Notes: generated by a model not told the origin, from the sequence alone. Counted from the stretch's first letter, positions 19,031 through 28,899 are shown. The stretch: 64,000 nt of DNA from Komarekiella atlantica HA4396-MV6 (GCA_019359395.1 JAHHHK010000018.1:105691-169690); one strand, 5' to 3'. Program-made: numbers and translations.

Positions 19031-19200
19031 ATTGACTTAGCAAAAGTTTACATTTAGAATTGATTGACAAGAAATAATAAGTATTTATTACTATTTGCAT
19101 TCAGATTTTAATCTTCTAGGGAGAAATATCGTTTACAAAACTAAAAACTCCTTAATATAATGTAATCAAAATTGAGATTCTAAAACGATTGTCAGCAGTG

Positions 19201-20814
19201 ATGAATGATATTGAACTTCCCTGGCTAACAGCCATAATTCTTTTGCCCTTAGTGGCTGCCTTAGCTATCCCCTTAATCCCAGATAAAGAGGGCAGAACCG
19301 TGCGATGGTACGGTTTGGGAGTAGCGATCGCCGACTTTGCATTGATGATTTATACTTTTTGGTATAAATACGACTTCCAGAGTTCAACATTCCAACTTGT
19401 AGAAAACTATCCTTGGGTTCCGCAGTTGGGTTTGCATTGGGCGGTGGGGGTTGATGGTCTGTCGATGCCCATACTACTACTGACAGGCTTAATTAACACA
19501 CTCGCAATCTTCGCGGCTTGGAAAGTTACCACCAAGCCGCGATTATTTTATGGTCTAATGCTGGTGATGTACAGCGCCCAGCTTGGCGTATTTCTCGCCC
19601 AGGATATGCTGTTGTTCTTTCTAATGTGGGAAATCGAGTTAGTGCCGGTTTACCTGCTGATTTCCATCTGGGGAGGACAAAACCGCCGTTATGCAGCTAC
19701 CAAGTTCATTCTCTACACCGCCGCTGCATCAATATTTATCTTGGTAGCGGGTTTTGCAATGGCATTCTCTGGAGATACCGTCACCTTCGACATGGCAACT
19801 CTGGGAATGAAACAATATCCCAAAGCATTTGAATTGTTAGTTTATGCAGGTTTCTTGATTGCCTTCGGCGTGAAGCTGCCGATTTTTCCCTTGCACACTT
19901 GGCTACCTGATGCTCATGGTGAAGCATCAGCACCAGGTTCAATGATTTTGGCTGGTGTGTTGTTAAAAATGGGTGGTTATGCTCTCATCCGCATCAACGT
20001 TGAGATGCTGCCTAATGCTCATGTTTACTTTGCCCCAGTGTTAGCAATTTTGGGTGTAGTGAATATTGTCTACGGTGCTTGCTGTGCATTTGCCCAAACC
20101 AATCTCAAGCGACGCTTGGCTTACTCTTCAATTGCCCACATGGGGTTTGTGCTGATTGGGATTGCTTCTTATACAGAACTGGGCATCAGCGGTGCAGTGC
20201 TACAAATGGTCTCCCACGGTTTGATTGCTGCTAGCTTGTTCTTCCTATCTGGGGTGACTTACGAACGCACCCACACCTTGATGATGGATAAAATGGGCGG
20301 CATGGCGAAGATAATGCCCAAAACCTTTGCTCTATTTACCGTTGGTTCAATGGCTTCTCTTGCCTTACCAGGAATGAGTGGCTTTGTTGGTGAGTTGATG
20401 GTATTTCTCGGTATCGCCACCAGTGATGTTTACAGTTCTAGCTTCAAAGTTGTAGTCGTTCTACTGTCGGCGGTTGGCGTAATTCTAACACCGATTTATT
20501 TACTGTCGATGCTGCGTCAAGTGTTCTACGGCAACCAAAGTCAAGAATTGCACTTGGATGCTGTAATATCTGATGTCAAACCCCGCGAAATATTTATTAC
20601 CGCTTGTCTGCTGCTGCCAATTATCGGTATCGGGTTTTATCCCAAGTTGGCAATGCAGACTTATGATGTGAAGGCAGTGGAATTAGCCACTCATGCTCGC
20701 CAAGTTCTACCAGTTGTTGCCCACCAGCAACCATCAAGTCTTTACTCGCGTATTTTTACAGCGCCAACCTTGGCTACTGCTCAGGTTGAAAGTTTAGTTA
20801 ATATTTCTGAGTAA
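19201..20814 (+). CDS. ndhD: NAD(P)H-quinone oxidoreductase chain 4 (NdhD), copy 2
   Basis: A second proton-pumping NdhD paralogue. 537 residues from ATG 19201 (in-frame GTG 19198 and TTG 19189 are alternatives). It shows the same spans as copy 1: [43 protein letters not shown]. It lacks the cysteine-bearing insert found in copy 1: the loop after FYGNQSQ is short. Cyanobacteria usually carry several ndhD genes that specialise NDH-1 for respiration/cyclic flow or CO2 uptake. These two are closely related to each other, so a duplication followed by divergence is likely. Confidence 0.93.
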   Translation: MNDIELPWLTAIILLPLVAALAIPLIPDKEGRTVRWYGLGVAIADFALMIYTFWYKYDFQSSTFQLVENYPWVPQLGLHWAVGVDGLSMPILLLTGLINTLAIFAAWKVTTKPRLFYGLMLVMYSAQLGVFLAQDMLLFFLMWEIELVPVYLLISIWGGQNRRYAATKFILYTAAASIFILVAGFAMAFSGDTVTFDMATLGMKQYPKAFELLVYAGFLIAFGVKLPIFPLHTWLPDAHGEASAPGSMILAGVLLKMGGYALIRINVEMLPNAHVYFAPVLAILGVVNIVYGACCAFAQTNLKRRLAYSSIAHMGFVLIGIASYTELGISGAVLQMVSHGLIAASLFFLSGVTYERTHTLMMDKMGGMAKIMPKTFALFTVGSMASLALPGMSGFVGELMVFLGIATSDVYSSSFKVVVVLLSAVGVILTPIYLLSMLRQVFYGNQSQELHLDAVISDVKPREIFITACLLLPIIGIGFYPKLAMQTYDVKAVELATHARQVLPVVAHQQPSSLYSRIFTAPTLATAQVESLVNISE

Positions 20815-20944
20815 ATATACTTCCCGTAAAGGGTGCTGGAATTAAATTTTAATATGAGGGGAATAAAGGGGTGGTTAAGAAATCACCCCTAAAATTTTTA
20901 CAAAGATATATCGTGAAGATAGGCGAAGTACTCAAACAGCAACT

Positions 20945-21601
20945 ATGACTACAAACTTACCTGTAGCTACAGAAATTGTACTAGTGGTCTTGCAAATGCA
21001 AACTGCGTAGACGCAAAGCGGCTTGTCGAAGACATCGCACTAACTGACGACCAGTTCTATGATTTTTGCCAGCTAAATCCCGACTTTCGTATCGAACGTA
21101 ATGCTGGTGGAGAATTAGTCATTATGCCCCCTACTGGTTCCGAAACTGATGAGCGCAACTTTAACTTAATTGGGCAGTTGTGGGCGTGGACACAGCAAGA
21201 TGGTACAGGTGTAGGGTTTGGCTCCAGTGGTGGGTTTACTTTACCTAACAGTGCAGTGTGATCGCCCGATGCAGCGTGGATAAAACGCGATCGCTGGGAA
21301 GCCATACCAGCGGAACTGCAAAAAAAATTTGCACCGATTTGTCCTGAGTTTGTGATTGAATTGCGTTCTGAGAGCGTAGGCGTAGCCCGTCGTAGACATA
21401 GCTTGCAAGTTTTGCAAGACAAGATGCAAGAGTATGTATATGGATGATGGGGCGCAACTCGGTTGGTTAATTGATAGAAAACAACGCCAAGTATTTATTT
21501 ATCGTCCTAATACTGCGGTTGAGATATTAGATAACCCTAAGACATTGAGCGGTGAACCGTTACTACCTGGCTTTGTTTTGGATTTAAGTCAGATTTGGTG
21601 A
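20945..21601 (+). pseudogene. Decayed Uma2-family (DUF820) endonuclease-like gene
   Basis: Reads as a Uma2/PD-(D/E)XK-like protein in pieces: ATG 20945 (TTNLPVATEIV), then LTDDQFYDFCQLNPDFRIE, VIMPPTGSETDERNFNLIGQ, GFTLPNSAV, SPDAAWIKRDRW, CPEFVIELRSES, SLQVLQDKMQEY and GAQLGWLIDRKQRQVFIYRP, ending at TGA 21599-21601. Four lesions are visible: a repeat (about 20995-21040) brings a TAG and a frame change near the start; TGA at 21259-21261 where CGATCGCC would give RSP; a 21-bp in-frame repeat insertion near 21377-21400; and a 4-bp GTAT duplication near 21433 that shifts frame. Related intact genes are very numerous in cyanobacteria; their role is uncertain. Confidence 0.85.
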
Positions 21602-21696
21602 AAAATAAATTTAAAATTTTTAAGGTTTTAACCCTACTGTGTGGGCAAACTAACTTAGTGAGCAACCTTTGTATCACTAGGCGGAAATAAAAAATT

Positions 21697-22083
21697 ATGA
21701 AGTTAAATCTAAACTATAAAGATATGCTAGTTTTATCCTACATTCAGCGCAGAAAACTGCCATCAGCACCAGGAATTTACTATGTGGGTAATCATGATTG
21801 TCCAGTTATGTATATTGGTCTTGCACATAACTTGAAAAAGCGCCATCTAAACCATCATCGCCAAGTACAGTTTGACAAAATTGAAAATGCTGTCATATAT
21901 TACCGTGTTTTAGCAGAGGATGTATTAGCTAAAATCTCTAATTTGAGAGAGGTTCTAATGAGGTTAGAGAAGCAGTCTATAAGTTACTACAAGCCACCTC
22001 TGAATTACACACCCGTACTAAGATCAATTTACCTTCAAGGTAGGAAGGGAGTAATTCTCCGTTTTGGCCCAAATGAATCATAA
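21697..22083 (+). CDS. GIY-YIG nuclease-domain protein
   Basis: 128 residues. The GIY-YIG fold is visible: GIYYVG near residue 25-30, then MYIGLAHNLKKRHLNHH near 39-55 with the catalytic arginine position (KKR), and NLREVLMRLEKQSISYYKPPLNYT, where the Glu and Asn match the conserved later motifs. It is a stand-alone domain, not UvrC or a homing endonuclease with extra DNA-binding parts. The substrate is unknown. It lies next to the Uma2 pseudogene, an accessory context. Confidence 0.75.
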   Translation: MKLNLNYKDMLVLSYIQRRKLPSAPGIYYVGNHDCPVMYIGLAHNLKKRHLNHHRQVQFDKIENAVIYYRVLAEDVLAKISNLREVLMRLEKQSISYYKPPLNYTPVLRSIYLQGRKGVILRFGPNES

Positions 22084-22094
22084 AGCATTAAAAT

Positions 22095-22120
22095 AGGACT
22101 GAGAAATAAATCTCAGTCCT
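22095..22120. terminator. Bidirectional hairpin between GIY-YIG gene and ycf35
   Basis: A perfect 9-bp stem AGGACTGAG / CTCAGTCCT with an 8-base loop, between two convergent stop codons. On the minus strand it is followed by ATTTTAATG; on the plus strand by GATAAAAAA. A second hairpin (CGGGCTAACC / GGTTAACCCG, one mismatch, about 22132-22161) follows. Together they probably end both transcripts. Confidence 0.6.
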
Positions 22121-22190
22121 GATAAAAAAGCGGGCTAACCGTTATTAACTGGGTTAACCCGTGCAGCTTTGGGAACGCGCAGAGAAATAG

Positions 22191-22541
22191 TTATTGCAAT
22201 ACCAATTTCACATTGGCGTTTTGCAGACCGCGCTGTTTTACTTCTGCCAAGGTTTTGTTAACGGCATACTTTTGGTTGATCGAGTTGATCAACTCAGTTT
22301 GGTTGTGCTTTTTAGCAACGCCCCACAGGTCAGCGATTAGGTCAAAGGAACCATCGCTATTGCGAGACCAACCTAGGTCATATTCGCCTTCCAACACGGC
22401 AACGATGTCAGAACGTACGCGCTGACCGTTGTAGCCACGGACATCAGCTTCAGTCTTTACGCTGATACCGAGGTCGCGCAAGGAAGCTTTGAGGATTTCG
22501 GCATCGGTGATCTTGGTACGCAGAGTGCTAAAGTGAGACAT
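22191..22541 (-). CDS. ycf35: Ycf35 (DUF1257) protein
   Basis: 116 residues from the ATG at 22541 (MSHFSTLRTKITDAEIL), with a GGAGG-type ribosome-binding site just upstream; the open frame continues upstream without another good start. The sequence matches the Ycf35/DUF1257 family of cyanobacteria and red-lineage plastids (SVKTEADVRGYNGQ, DIVAVLEGEYDLGW, FDLIADLWGVAKKHN). Function is not established. It lies about 140 bp downstream of ycf46 on the same strand, an order that suggests a shared role, though a hairpin lies in between. Confidence 0.88.
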   Translation of the reverse strand: MSHFSTLRTKITDAEILKASLRDLGISVKTEADVRGYNGQRVRSDIVAVLEGEYDLGWSRNSDGSFDLIADLWGVAKKHNQTELINSINQKYAVNKTLAEVKQRGLQNANVKLVLQ

Positions 22542-22596
22542 TTGGGTTTCCTCCAGTGAGAAGATTGAGAAAAACGACAACGATTTGTTTTGGGCG

Positions 22597-22627
22597 AAGC
22601 CGCACTTAACTTGAGGCGGCTTTTTTT
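22597..22627 (+). terminator. Terminator-shaped hairpin in ycf46-ycf35 spacer, plus orientation
   Basis: AAGCCGC / GCGGCTT stem (22597-22603, 22616-22622) followed by seven T on the plus strand. Both flanking genes run on the minus strand, so as a terminator it faces the wrong way; on the minus strand the hairpin is preceded by A-rich, not followed by T-rich, sequence. It may instead attenuate or process the ycf46-ycf35 mRNA, or block antisense transcription. Confidence 0.4.
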
Positions 22628-22683
22628 CGTAACTGCTAGCATTTTCAGCTAGCCTTTCCCCCTGGGTTAGCAAGGGAAAGCTT

Positions 22684-24195
22684 TTAAAACTCCATTCGCT
22701 GATATTCAGCAACGGAGGATGCTGCGGGTCGTGCTCGCTGTCTGGCCCAGTCTCTTAGGGCCGTTACCTGTTCTTGCATCGTGCGAGACAGCGGCAAAGT
22801 AGCCTTTAGTGCAGCAATAATATCTAACTGGGTAAACTCCCGATCTTGGGCAAAAGCTTCATACATTGCCGCAACGATCGCTTGCTCAATTTCTGCCCCA
22901 GAAAAGCCGTCGGACATCTTGGCTAGTTGCTCAAGGTCGAATCGAGTGATGTCCTCACGACGTTTGGTCAGGTGGATGTTGTAAATATCCTGACGTTCTT
23001 CGGGAGTTGGCAGATCTACAAAGAAGATTTCATCAAAACGACCTTTCCTCAAAAATTCTCCAGGTAAGCGTTCAACTCTATTGGCAGTTGCCATGACAAA
23101 CACTGGAGATTTCTTTTCTTGCATCCATGTGAGGAAAGAACCAAAAATCCGACTGGAAGTACCACCATCAGAATCACCAGAACCAGCACTACCAGCAAAG
23201 GATTTATCTAACTCGTCGATAAACAGAATGGTTGGGGAAATTGATTCTGCTGTTTTTAGAGCATTGCGTAGATTTGCCTCGCTTCGACCCACCATTGAGC
23301 CGTCGTAGACTCTTCCCATATCCAGGCGTAAAATTGGTAAACCCCACAGTCGAGAAGTAGTCTTAGCAATCAGCGACTTACCACAACCGGGAACACCCAG
23401 AATTAACATTCCCTTCGGTTGAGGTAAACCATACTCTCTAGCTCTCTCTGTAAAGGCGTTAGAGCGTTGCTTAAGCCATTTCTTTAGTTCTTCTAAACCA
23501 CCTACAGCATCAATGGTTTCATCTTCTTCGATGTACTCTAGTATACCATTGCGTCTGATCAGCTGCTTTTTCTCGGATAGAACTATATCTACTTCATCTT
23601 CCGTCAAACGCCCTGTTGTTACCTGCGCCTTACGGTATACTTTCTCAGCTTCATCTTTAGTTAAACCCAAAGCTGCCCTTAAAAGTTTTTCTCTGGCCTC
23701 TGTTGTCAGGCGTCGCCCACGATTTTGCTCTATATGGTAAGTCAATACTTTATTCAACTCGGCCATATCTGGGAGTCGAAAGTCCAGAACGACAACTTCT
23801 TTTTCTAGTTCAATAGGAACTTGCTGCATTGGCGACATCAAGATGATGTTCTTCTGCATACCTTTGAAGCTGGCGATCGCATCTCGCAATGATCGAGTTG
23901 TCGCAGGCGCATCAATAAATGGATGTAAATCTTTAAGAATAAATATACCAGGTTCTCTTTGCCGGATTATCCACTCAATCGCCGCTTCTGGAGAAACGGT
24001 ATTGTGCTGAGTGACATTACGTGGTTGACCATACTCCACAATGCCGTGCGTTACTGTCCAAACATATACTCGGCGTTGGGGCTTTAAAACTTGGGCGATT
24101 GTGGAAATTGCCTGCTCAGCCCGCTCTTCCTCGGAGGTCACAAGGTAGATTAGAGGGTATTGAGCTTGAATTAGTATATTGAGCTCTTCTTTCAT
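22684..24195 (-). CDS. ycf46: Ycf46-type AAA ATPase
   Basis: 503 residues. The N-terminal half (1-230) is a degenerate, family-specific domain; the C-terminal half is a full AAA module with Walker A GVPGCGKS (about 267-274), Walker B ILFIDELDKS (about 323-332), sensor MATANRVERLP, and arginine finger region EFLRKGRFDEIFFVDLP. This is the Ycf46 family, shared by cyanobacteria and some plastids. Studies in Synechocystis link the homologue to inorganic-carbon response; that is recalled and not tested here. The gene precedes ycf35 on the minus strand and follows a ribbon-helix-helix gene by about 90 bp. Confidence 0.92.
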   Translation of the reverse strand: MKEELNILIQAQYPLIYLVTSEEERAEQAISTIAQVLKPQRRVYVWTVTHGIVEYGQPRNVTQHNTVSPEAAIEWIIRQREPGIFILKDLHPFIDAPATTRSLRDAIASFKGMQKNIILMSPMQQVPIELEKEVVVLDFRLPDMAELNKVLTYHIEQNRGRRLTTEAREKLLRAALGLTKDEAEKVYRKAQVTTGRLTEDEVDIVLSEKKQLIRRNGILEYIEEDETIDAVGGLEELKKWLKQRSNAFTERAREYGLPQPKGMLILGVPGCGKSLIAKTTSRLWGLPILRLDMGRVYDGSMVGRSEANLRNALKTAESISPTILFIDELDKSFAGSAGSGDSDGGTSSRIFGSFLTWMQEKKSPVFVMATANRVERLPGEFLRKGRFDEIFFVDLPTPEERQDIYNIHLTKRREDITRFDLEQLAKMSDGFSGAEIEQAIVAAMYEAFAQDREFTQLDIIAALKATLPLSRTMQEQVTALRDWARQRARPAASSVAEYQRMEF

Positions 24196-24288
24196 ACAAT
24201 CGACCTACTTGAGACCTTATAGAGACAGTACAGACATTGCTTTTAGTAAAGACAACCGGACTATGAATTCTTCATTCATAATTCCTAT

Positions 24289-24645
24289 CTAGCAAGGAAC
24301 TAACTCTTCCTCACCCTTAGGATGGGTTTCTTCTTGAGCCATCTCATCAACGGGAAGATGCTCTTGACCAATAATTCCTGGTTGATTACCCAATGCAACC
24401 AGTTCCCCATCACGTAATACTAGTGAACTTTCACAATTTGGACAGGAATATAATTTATGGGTTCGCCCGTAAGAAGAAGCTTCTACCTCTTCAACTATTT
24501 CTGAATTGGACAAGTAAAAACCAAGGGCCCGTTCGGCAAGTTCTGACATTGATTCAGAATCGACTGCTGAACGAATCTTCAGCCTTTTGTGTAATTCTGG
24601 CGATAGATACAAAGTAACCTTTTGCTTAGCTTGCATATAACTCAT
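24289..24645 (-). CDS. Ribbon-helix-helix DNA-binding-like protein
   Basis: 118 residues. Residues 6-48 (KQKVTLYLSPELHKRLKIRS, then SMSELAERALGFYL) look like a ribbon-helix-helix domain: one basic beta-strand and two helices. A CPNC pair follows (about 68-71) and then an acidic tail; with no second CxxC it is not a complete zinc ribbon in one chain. It lies upstream of ycf46 on the same strand, about 90 bp away, and could be its regulator or simply share its transcript. The start could also be ATG at codon 4. Confidence 0.7.
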   Translation of the reverse strand: MSYMQAKQKVTLYLSPELHKRLKIRSAVDSESMSELAERALGFYLSNSEIVEEVEASSYGRTHKLYSCPNCESSLVLRDGELVALGNQPGIIGQEHLPVDEMAQEETHPKGEEELVPC

Positions 24646-24933
24646 TAACGGTCTTACCCGGGTATGTATATCACGTTATCGGCTCCTCCTACTATTGTCA
24701 AGATGGCAAAGCGTTTTGACGGCTATTTTGTTACATTTATTTACAGTCGGATTTGTCCTGTTCTATTGTTTTCAGTAGTGACATTGTTACTGACCTAAGT
24801 TATTTATTAAAACGGTTACGCGGTTTCTACTAGATTTAATTCAAACGGTAGTAGCGTTCCTCTTACCTGCCCATAGAGATTTGTGTTTCTGATAATTTTG
24901 CAAAATCAGTAACTTTGGTAAAAAAATATAATA

Positions 24934-25458
24934 ATGACTACTGGTGTGGTTAAAACCTGTTGTTTAAAACGAAGAAGGTATGCGTTTGCCTCAGGCGTTA
25001 GCAAAGTTCTAAGCTTGTTCATCATGTTATGCGGGTGTACTACAACTGGTTTTAACGCTGGAACTATTACATGGAAGACTTATAACAATTACCGTTATGG
25101 TTTTGAGTTTCCATACCCTAGTAACTGGATTTCTCTACCAGCCCCAGAAAATGATGATGGTATTGCTTTTGTTCCACCGCATCATAACTCTGTAGTAATT
25201 CGGAGTTGGGCGAGTCATCAGATACCAAATACTATTACAGACCGGGAGGGAAAAATAAATTCCAACTTTCGGACTACTCAAGGAATATCTGGAGTGCTGG
25301 TAGTAGAAGTTAATCAACAAATAAGTTCAATGACACTGACTCTAACTCAAGGGCAAATCCAATACCACTGGCAAGGGCAAAGCAAGAGCCAAGAATTTCA
25401 AGATTACTACCGTTTGTTTTATTACATTGCTCAGCAGTATCGCATTCCAAAGTCCTGA
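24934..25458 (+). CDS. Putative lipoprotein of unknown function
   Basis: 174 residues. A basic N-terminus (CCLKRRRYAFA) precedes a hydrophobic stretch ending in the lipobox-like IMLCGC (Cys about 34), so the protein is probably lipid-anchored after secretion. The mature domain (TWKTYNNYRYGFEFPYPSNW...) has the pattern of PsbP-like or DUF-type domains found in secreted cyanobacterial proteins (YGFEFPYPSNW is typical), but the assignment is weak. The upstream 288-bp spacer is A+T-rich with no other gene seen. Confidence 0.6.
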   Translation: MTTGVVKTCCLKRRRYAFASGVSKVLSLFIMLCGCTTTGFNAGTITWKTYNNYRYGFEFPYPSNWISLPAPENDDGIAFVPPHHNSVVIRSWASHQIPNTITDREGKINSNFRTTQGISGVLVVEVNQQISSMTLTLTQGQIQYHWQGQSKSQEFQDYYRLFYYIAQQYRIPKS

Positions 25459-25602
25459 CTCATTTTTTATTGGTCAAGGAGCAAGGGTCAGTAATTATTC
25501 TCCTCGTTTCTTTGTCGCCCAATCCTCCACTTTCACTGCTCCTGTTGTGTCCTGTTACCTGATCTCTCCAATCTCTTCATTTTGGATTTTTACAGAGATA
25601 TT

Positions 25603-25692
25603 ATGAAACGGAATTTCGTTATTTTAGCTAGCCCTGCTGCCACTACTTTCCTTGCTTCCCCTCTTTTAATTTCCACATCTCTTTCAGAATGA
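25603..25692 (+). CDS. Possible 29-residue hydrophobic peptide
   Basis: An ATG-started frame coding MKRNFVILASPAATTFLASP and nine more residues, resembling an isolated signal peptide or a small membrane peptide. No strong ribosome-binding site is seen. It lies in the 294-bp spacer before sqdB and may be the leftover 5' end of a lost secreted-protein gene. Confidence 0.2.
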   Translation: MKRNFVILASPAATTFLASPLLISTSLSE

Positions 25693-25740
25693 TGATAAAG
25701 AGGGGACATAAACCTGATAGATTTAGCTATCAGCGAGTAA

Positions 25741-26907
<1,167 letters not shown>

Positions 26908-27023
26908 GGTAAACCTGTTTGACTCAAGTAAGTCATTAGACTCAAACTGGTCGTCATCTCTTAGCACAGTATGACGACCAATTAATTATTAGTTATTAAA
27001 CGTATCATCCAGCTAGTAGTAAA

Positions 27024-27206
27024 ATGCTAGGTGCTTACGCCAAAAATTGGATTGTAAATATTGAGGACATCTCAGATTTTGTACGAAAGCAGCGGCAAAA
27101 GATTAAGTCTGACTATGCAGAATTGATTACAGCACGCGAGACAGTTTACTGTGTGTTTGATACCAAAATACAAAACAAGCTGGGATTATCTGCCTGGACT
27201 GAATAG
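27024..27206 (+). CDS. Small open frame between sqdB and sqdX
   Basis: 60 residues (MLGAYAKNWIVNIEDISDFV...), ending 6 bp before the sqdX start, so translation could be coupled. The residue composition is protein-like, but no family is recognised and the upstream ribosome-binding site is weak. It could also be a chance frame in a 305-bp spacer. Confidence 0.35.
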   Translation: MLGAYAKNWIVNIEDISDFVRKQRQKIKSDYAELITARETVYCVFDTKIQNKLGLSAWTE

Positions 27207-27212
27207 TTTTTT

Positions 27213-28349
27213 ATGAGAATTGCCCTATTCACCGAAACCTTTTTGCCCAAGGTTGACGGTATTGTAACGCGCTTGCGTCACACCGTTGACCATTTACAGC
27301 GCAATAGAGACCAAGTGCTAGTGATTGCCCCTGATGGAGGCATTACTGAACACAAAGGAGCTAAAGTTTACGGCGTTACCGGCTTTCCCCTCCCATTGTA
27401 TCCAGAATTGAAAATGGCGCTTCCTCGTCCAGCCATTGGTTACGCCTTAGAGGAGTTTAAGCCAGATATCATTCATGTAGTGAATCCAGCAGTTTTGGGT
27501 TTATCTGGGATATTTTATAGCAAGATGCTCAAAATTCCCCTAGTAGCGTCTTATCATACGCATTTACCCCAGTATCTCCAGCATTATGGCTTGGGGATGC
27601 TAGAAGGGTTTTTGTGGGAATTGCTCAAAGGCGCTCATAATCAAGCAGCATTAAATCTGTGTACCTCCACAGCGATGATGGAAGAACTGACGGCACACGG
27701 GATCGAACGGGTGGATTTGTGGCAAAGGGGAGTGGATACAGAATTATTTCACCCCGATTTGGCTAGTGTCGAAATGCGATCGCATTTGTCGCAGAATCAT
27801 CCCGAAAGTCCCTTGCTACTTTACGTTGGGCGTCTTTCTGCTGAAAAAGAAATTGAGCGCATCAAACCTATATTAGAGGCAATTCCCGAAGCCCGATTGG
27901 CATTGGTAGGGGATGGGCCGCACCGTCAAGCACTGCAAAAACATTTCGCTGGTACAAACACTCATTTTGTCGGATATCTCATCGGACAAGAGTTAGGCTC
28001 TGCCTTTGCTAGCGCTGATGCCTTTATCTTTCCTTCCCGTACAGAAACATTAGGATTAGTGCTACTAGAAGCAATGGCAGCTGGGTGTCCAGTAGTTGCA
28101 GCTCGTTCTGGAGGAATTCCCGATATTGTAACAGACGGAGTAAATGGCTATCTTTTTGAGCCAACAGCAGATATTCAAGAGGCAATCGCTGCAACCGTTC
28201 GCCTCTTACAACAAAAACAACAGCGAGACATCATTCGTCAAAATGCTCGTCAAGAAGCGGAGAGTTGGGGTTGGGGATCTGCCACGCGCCAGCTACAAAA
28301 CTACTATCAAAAAGTAATATTTTCGCAACAGTTAGACAAAGCTGTTTAA
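27213..28349 (+). CDS. sqdX: Sulfoquinovosyl diacylglycerol synthase
   Basis: Glycosyltransferase (GT4 family) that moves sulfoquinovose from UDP-sulfoquinovose to diacylglycerol. 378 residues with the N-terminal ALFTETFLPKVDGIVTRL, the central SYHTHLPQYLQHYG, and the C-terminal donor site FPSRTETLGLVLLEAMAAGC followed by GGIPDIV. Its position after sqdB supports SqdX over a generic GT4 enzyme. A GC-rich hairpin follows the gene. Confidence 0.93.
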   Translation: MRIALFTETFLPKVDGIVTRLRHTVDHLQRNRDQVLVIAPDGGITEHKGAKVYGVTGFPLPLYPELKMALPRPAIGYALEEFKPDIIHVVNPAVLGLSGIFYSKMLKIPLVASYHTHLPQYLQHYGLGMLEGFLWELLKGAHNQAALNLCTSTAMMEELTAHGIERVDLWQRGVDTELFHPDLASVEMRSHLSQNHPESPLLLYVGRLSAEKEIERIKPILEAIPEARLALVGDGPHRQALQKHFAGTNTHFVGYLIGQELGSAFASADAFIFPSRTETLGLVLLEAMAAGCPVVAARSGGIPDIVTDGVNGYLFEPTADIQEAIAATVRLLQQKQQRDIIRQNARQEAESWGWGSATRQLQNYYQKVIFSQQLDKAV

Positions 28350-28367
28350 GTAAAATTTTGACTTATA

Positions 28368-28385
28368 GGGCGGGAAACCCCGCCC
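28368..28385. terminator. GC-rich hairpin after sqdX
   Basis: GGGCGGG-aaac-CCCGCCC, a 7-bp stem 19 bp after the sqdX stop. It is followed by CAAAATT instead of a T-run, so it is a weak or non-canonical terminator, or one more member of the local palindromic repeats. Confidence 0.45.
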
Positions 28386-28449
28386 CAAAATTCTGCCAAC
28401 GTGATTTAAAAATTAAATAATATGTAGAAGCAAAAACCTAAAATCTGTC

Positions 28450-28890
28450 TTGGAAAGTTCTGATGCCTGTCTTGAAAAGTTTCCTGCCCAGGGTTGCCCT
28501 CCCGCAGAACTTTTCGCTGTTTTGAAAAGTTTCCTAGGTTGGGAAACTCCGTTCGCATGATTGCGTCTCACGCCACTTGCTCCACTTGGGGAGACCCCAA
28601 GTGGAGCAAGTGGCTCCCCTTCTCTACGAGACGCTACGCGTTGGCGGAGCCTCTCGCAGAGAAGGGAGAAGTTCTGAGCGGAGGAAACCTCCGCTCAGAC
28701 TTCTCTCCGCCTACAGAACTTTTCGTTCTTGGCAGGCTACGTCAACGGATAGCGTAGCGTAAAGCCTGCGGCATGGCTACGCTTAGAGCGACGTAGGAGC
28801 GTCCGAAGCCTCCGCAAGGAACGCCGGTCGCCTGGCTGTCGGGAAACCCTCCCGCAGCGCTGGCTCGACTTTCCGCAAAATCTAAAATCT
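28450..28890. repeat. Dense island of palindromic interspersed repeats
   Basis: An about 440-bp mosaic. It contains: two GAAAAGTTTCCT-bearing units (about 28472, 28523); a 20-bp perfect inverted repeat with a 3-base loop at 28572-28614; CCTTCTCT / AGAGAAGG (about 28618-28666) around a GAGACGCTACGCG/GGAGCCTCTCGC block; a hairpin at 28666-28705 with a 12-bp perfect stem extended by six more pairs past one bulge; and AGCGTAGCG/GGCTACGC pieces to 28800, ending in a CCGGTCGCC...GCTGGCTC unit. Open frames across it are by-products of repeat composition. It separates sqdX from the cyclase gene. Confidence 0.85.
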
Positions 28891-28899
28891 AAAATTCCC

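Noticed and set aside
19518..19832. Plus-strand open frame of 104 codons inside ndhD copy 2
   Set aside because: Out-of-frame shadow of a well-supported ndhD coding sequence.
22542..22712. N-terminal extension of ycf35
   Set aside because: The frame stays open upstream of ATG 22541, but it would run through the hairpin and into the end of ycf46; the DUF1257 homology and ribosome-binding site both point to 22541.
28494..28762. Two plus-strand open frames of 61-87 codons
   Set aside because: They run entirely through palindromic repeats and give Arg/Ser-rich peptides without any protein-like pattern.
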